Part shown: positions 4,939 to 5,231 of the stretch, in pieces
Numbering within the stretch: the stretch's first letter is position 1
Layout of the letters: each line of letters begins with the position of its first letter
Assembly (NCBI GenBank): GCA_028694545.1
Contig: JAQVKV010000244.1
Coordinates: forward strand, 1 to 5,231
Length of the DNA: 5,231 nt
Reading direction: 5' to 3'
Origin: Zavarzinia sp.
GTDB lineage: Bacteria > Pseudomonadota > Alphaproteobacteria > Zavarziniales > Zavarziniaceae
Translations under genes and position numbers: made by a program
The notes under the pieces: generated by a model
Database searches by the model: none
Seen by the model: only the letters and a program-made list of their open reading frames with translations
What the model was told of the DNA's origin: nothing

Positions 4939-5231
4939 ACAGACCGCTCATCCGGCGACAGGATCCCGGTCCCGTCGATGTTCCCGCTGCGGATGCCCCA
5001 TGCCGTCGAGTGTGGAACGGTCGCGCGGCAGACTTGCGTCGCCGCGCCCGCGGGATCGCCCTGCGCCGCGAAAGCAGATCGATGATCGGATAATCATGGT
5101 CGCCAGCCACGCCGGAAGCACGCATGCGCGCCCGGCGCCAATGTCGCGCCAGGTTGGTGATGCCGCGGGCCGCAATGGATATGCCCCCGCTGGCGGCCTC
5201 ACCTTCAGAGGCTTTGCGCAGCCCCCGACCG

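Larger units (their letters stand above)
4728..5231. other. Region without a convincing complete gene: AT-rich island, tandem hairpins, weak coding signal to the right
   Basis: About 500 bases hold no reading frame I can assign with confidence. The left part (to about 4820) is AT-rich: 36 G/C in 100 bases at 4721-4820 by hand count, against a clearly GC-rich operon. It includes an A8 run at 4755-4762. The middle (4860-4940) is rich in short inverted repeats. The right part (about 5040-5231) returns to high GC. Both strands carry short overlapping frames, mostly Arg/Pro/Ser-rich and typical of out-of-frame shadows. Confidence 0.6.
4781..5231 (-). other. Open-ended - strand reading frame, possibly the remains of a small Arg-rich (DUF1127-like) protein
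   Basis: This frame enters from the right edge and stays open to TAA at 4783-4781, about 150 codons. Only the first part (roughly 5230-5040) looks protein-like: a G-I-S-I-A-A-R-G-I-T-N-L-A stretch, then H-W-R-R-A-R-M-R, then D-H-x5-D-L-L-S-R and I-P-R-A. The order of a Trp/Arg-rich helix, a 'DH' and a 'D-[IL]-x-L-S-R' element recalls DUF1127 proteins, but the spacing is wrong (two extra residues before the Asp, one missing after it). It would have to be diverged or frameshifted. The remainder is Arg/Ser/Gly-rich, runs through the hairpin cluster and is probably not coding. The start lies outside the window. Chance is a real alternative. Confidence 0.18.

Noticed and set aside
4777..5085. 102-codon + strand frame starting at GTG
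   Set aside because: Arg/Ser/Pro-rich, no ribosome binding site, runs through the hairpin cluster and changes composition midway; nothing supports coding.
1..5231. CRISPR array, tRNA or rRNA
   Set aside because: No regularly spaced repeats and no tRNA- or rRNA-like conserved sequence was found on either strand by eye.

Overview
The window looks like chromosomal DNA from a high-GC proteobacterium, most likely an alphaproteobacterium. The basis is strong G/C at third codon positions, tightly coupled genes, and the general look of the dioxygenase-type proteins; I cannot name a genus. The left four fifths hold the 3' part of a catabolic (aromatic-oxidation) operon on the + strand. The right fifth holds a truncated surface-protein fragment on the - strand, followed by an AT-rich, dyad-rich stretch and a weakly coding segment that runs off the window.

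Layout of the operon (1-4028, all +): (i) the last 41 residues of an NTF2/SnoaL-fold protein, possibly the small (beta) subunit of a ring-hydroxylating dioxygenase; (ii) a StyA/indole-monooxygenase-type FAD monooxygenase; (iii) a StyB/HpaC-type flavin reductase overlapping it by 11 bp; (iv) a short-chain dehydrogenase/reductase starting 1 nt after the reductase stop; (v) a small Rieske [2Fe-2S] ferredoxin overlapping the SDR stop (ATGA); (vi) a three-domain ferredoxin reductase (plant-type [2Fe-2S], FAD, NAD) 3 nt further on. No gap in the operon exceeds 22 nt, so one transcript with coupled translation is expected.

How the genes could work together: the flavin reductase supplies reduced FAD to the StyA-like oxygenase. 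The Rieske ferredoxin and its reductase form a class III (naphthalene-dioxygenase-type) electron chain, which needs a terminal oxygenase alpha subunit that is not in the window and is presumably upstream. The SDR is placed to oxidise a dihydrodiol or alcohol made by either oxygenase. The gene set recalls indole and indole-3-acetate catabolic clusters (iif/ind and iac), and the StyA-like active-site residues lean towards the indole-monooxygenase group. The true substrate cannot be read from sequence.

The reductase and the - strand fragment converge, and both stop codons lie inside one short perfect hairpin at 4025-4041. The - strand fragment (4038-4727) is the C-terminal end of a DUF11-like repeat protein with no proper start or signal peptide. 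Its 5' end abuts a roughly 100-bp AT-rich island (36% GC by hand count, 4721-4820), suggesting an old rearrangement junction. From 4728 to the right edge I see no convincing complete gene, only several inverted repeats and an open-ended, low-confidence - strand reading frame.
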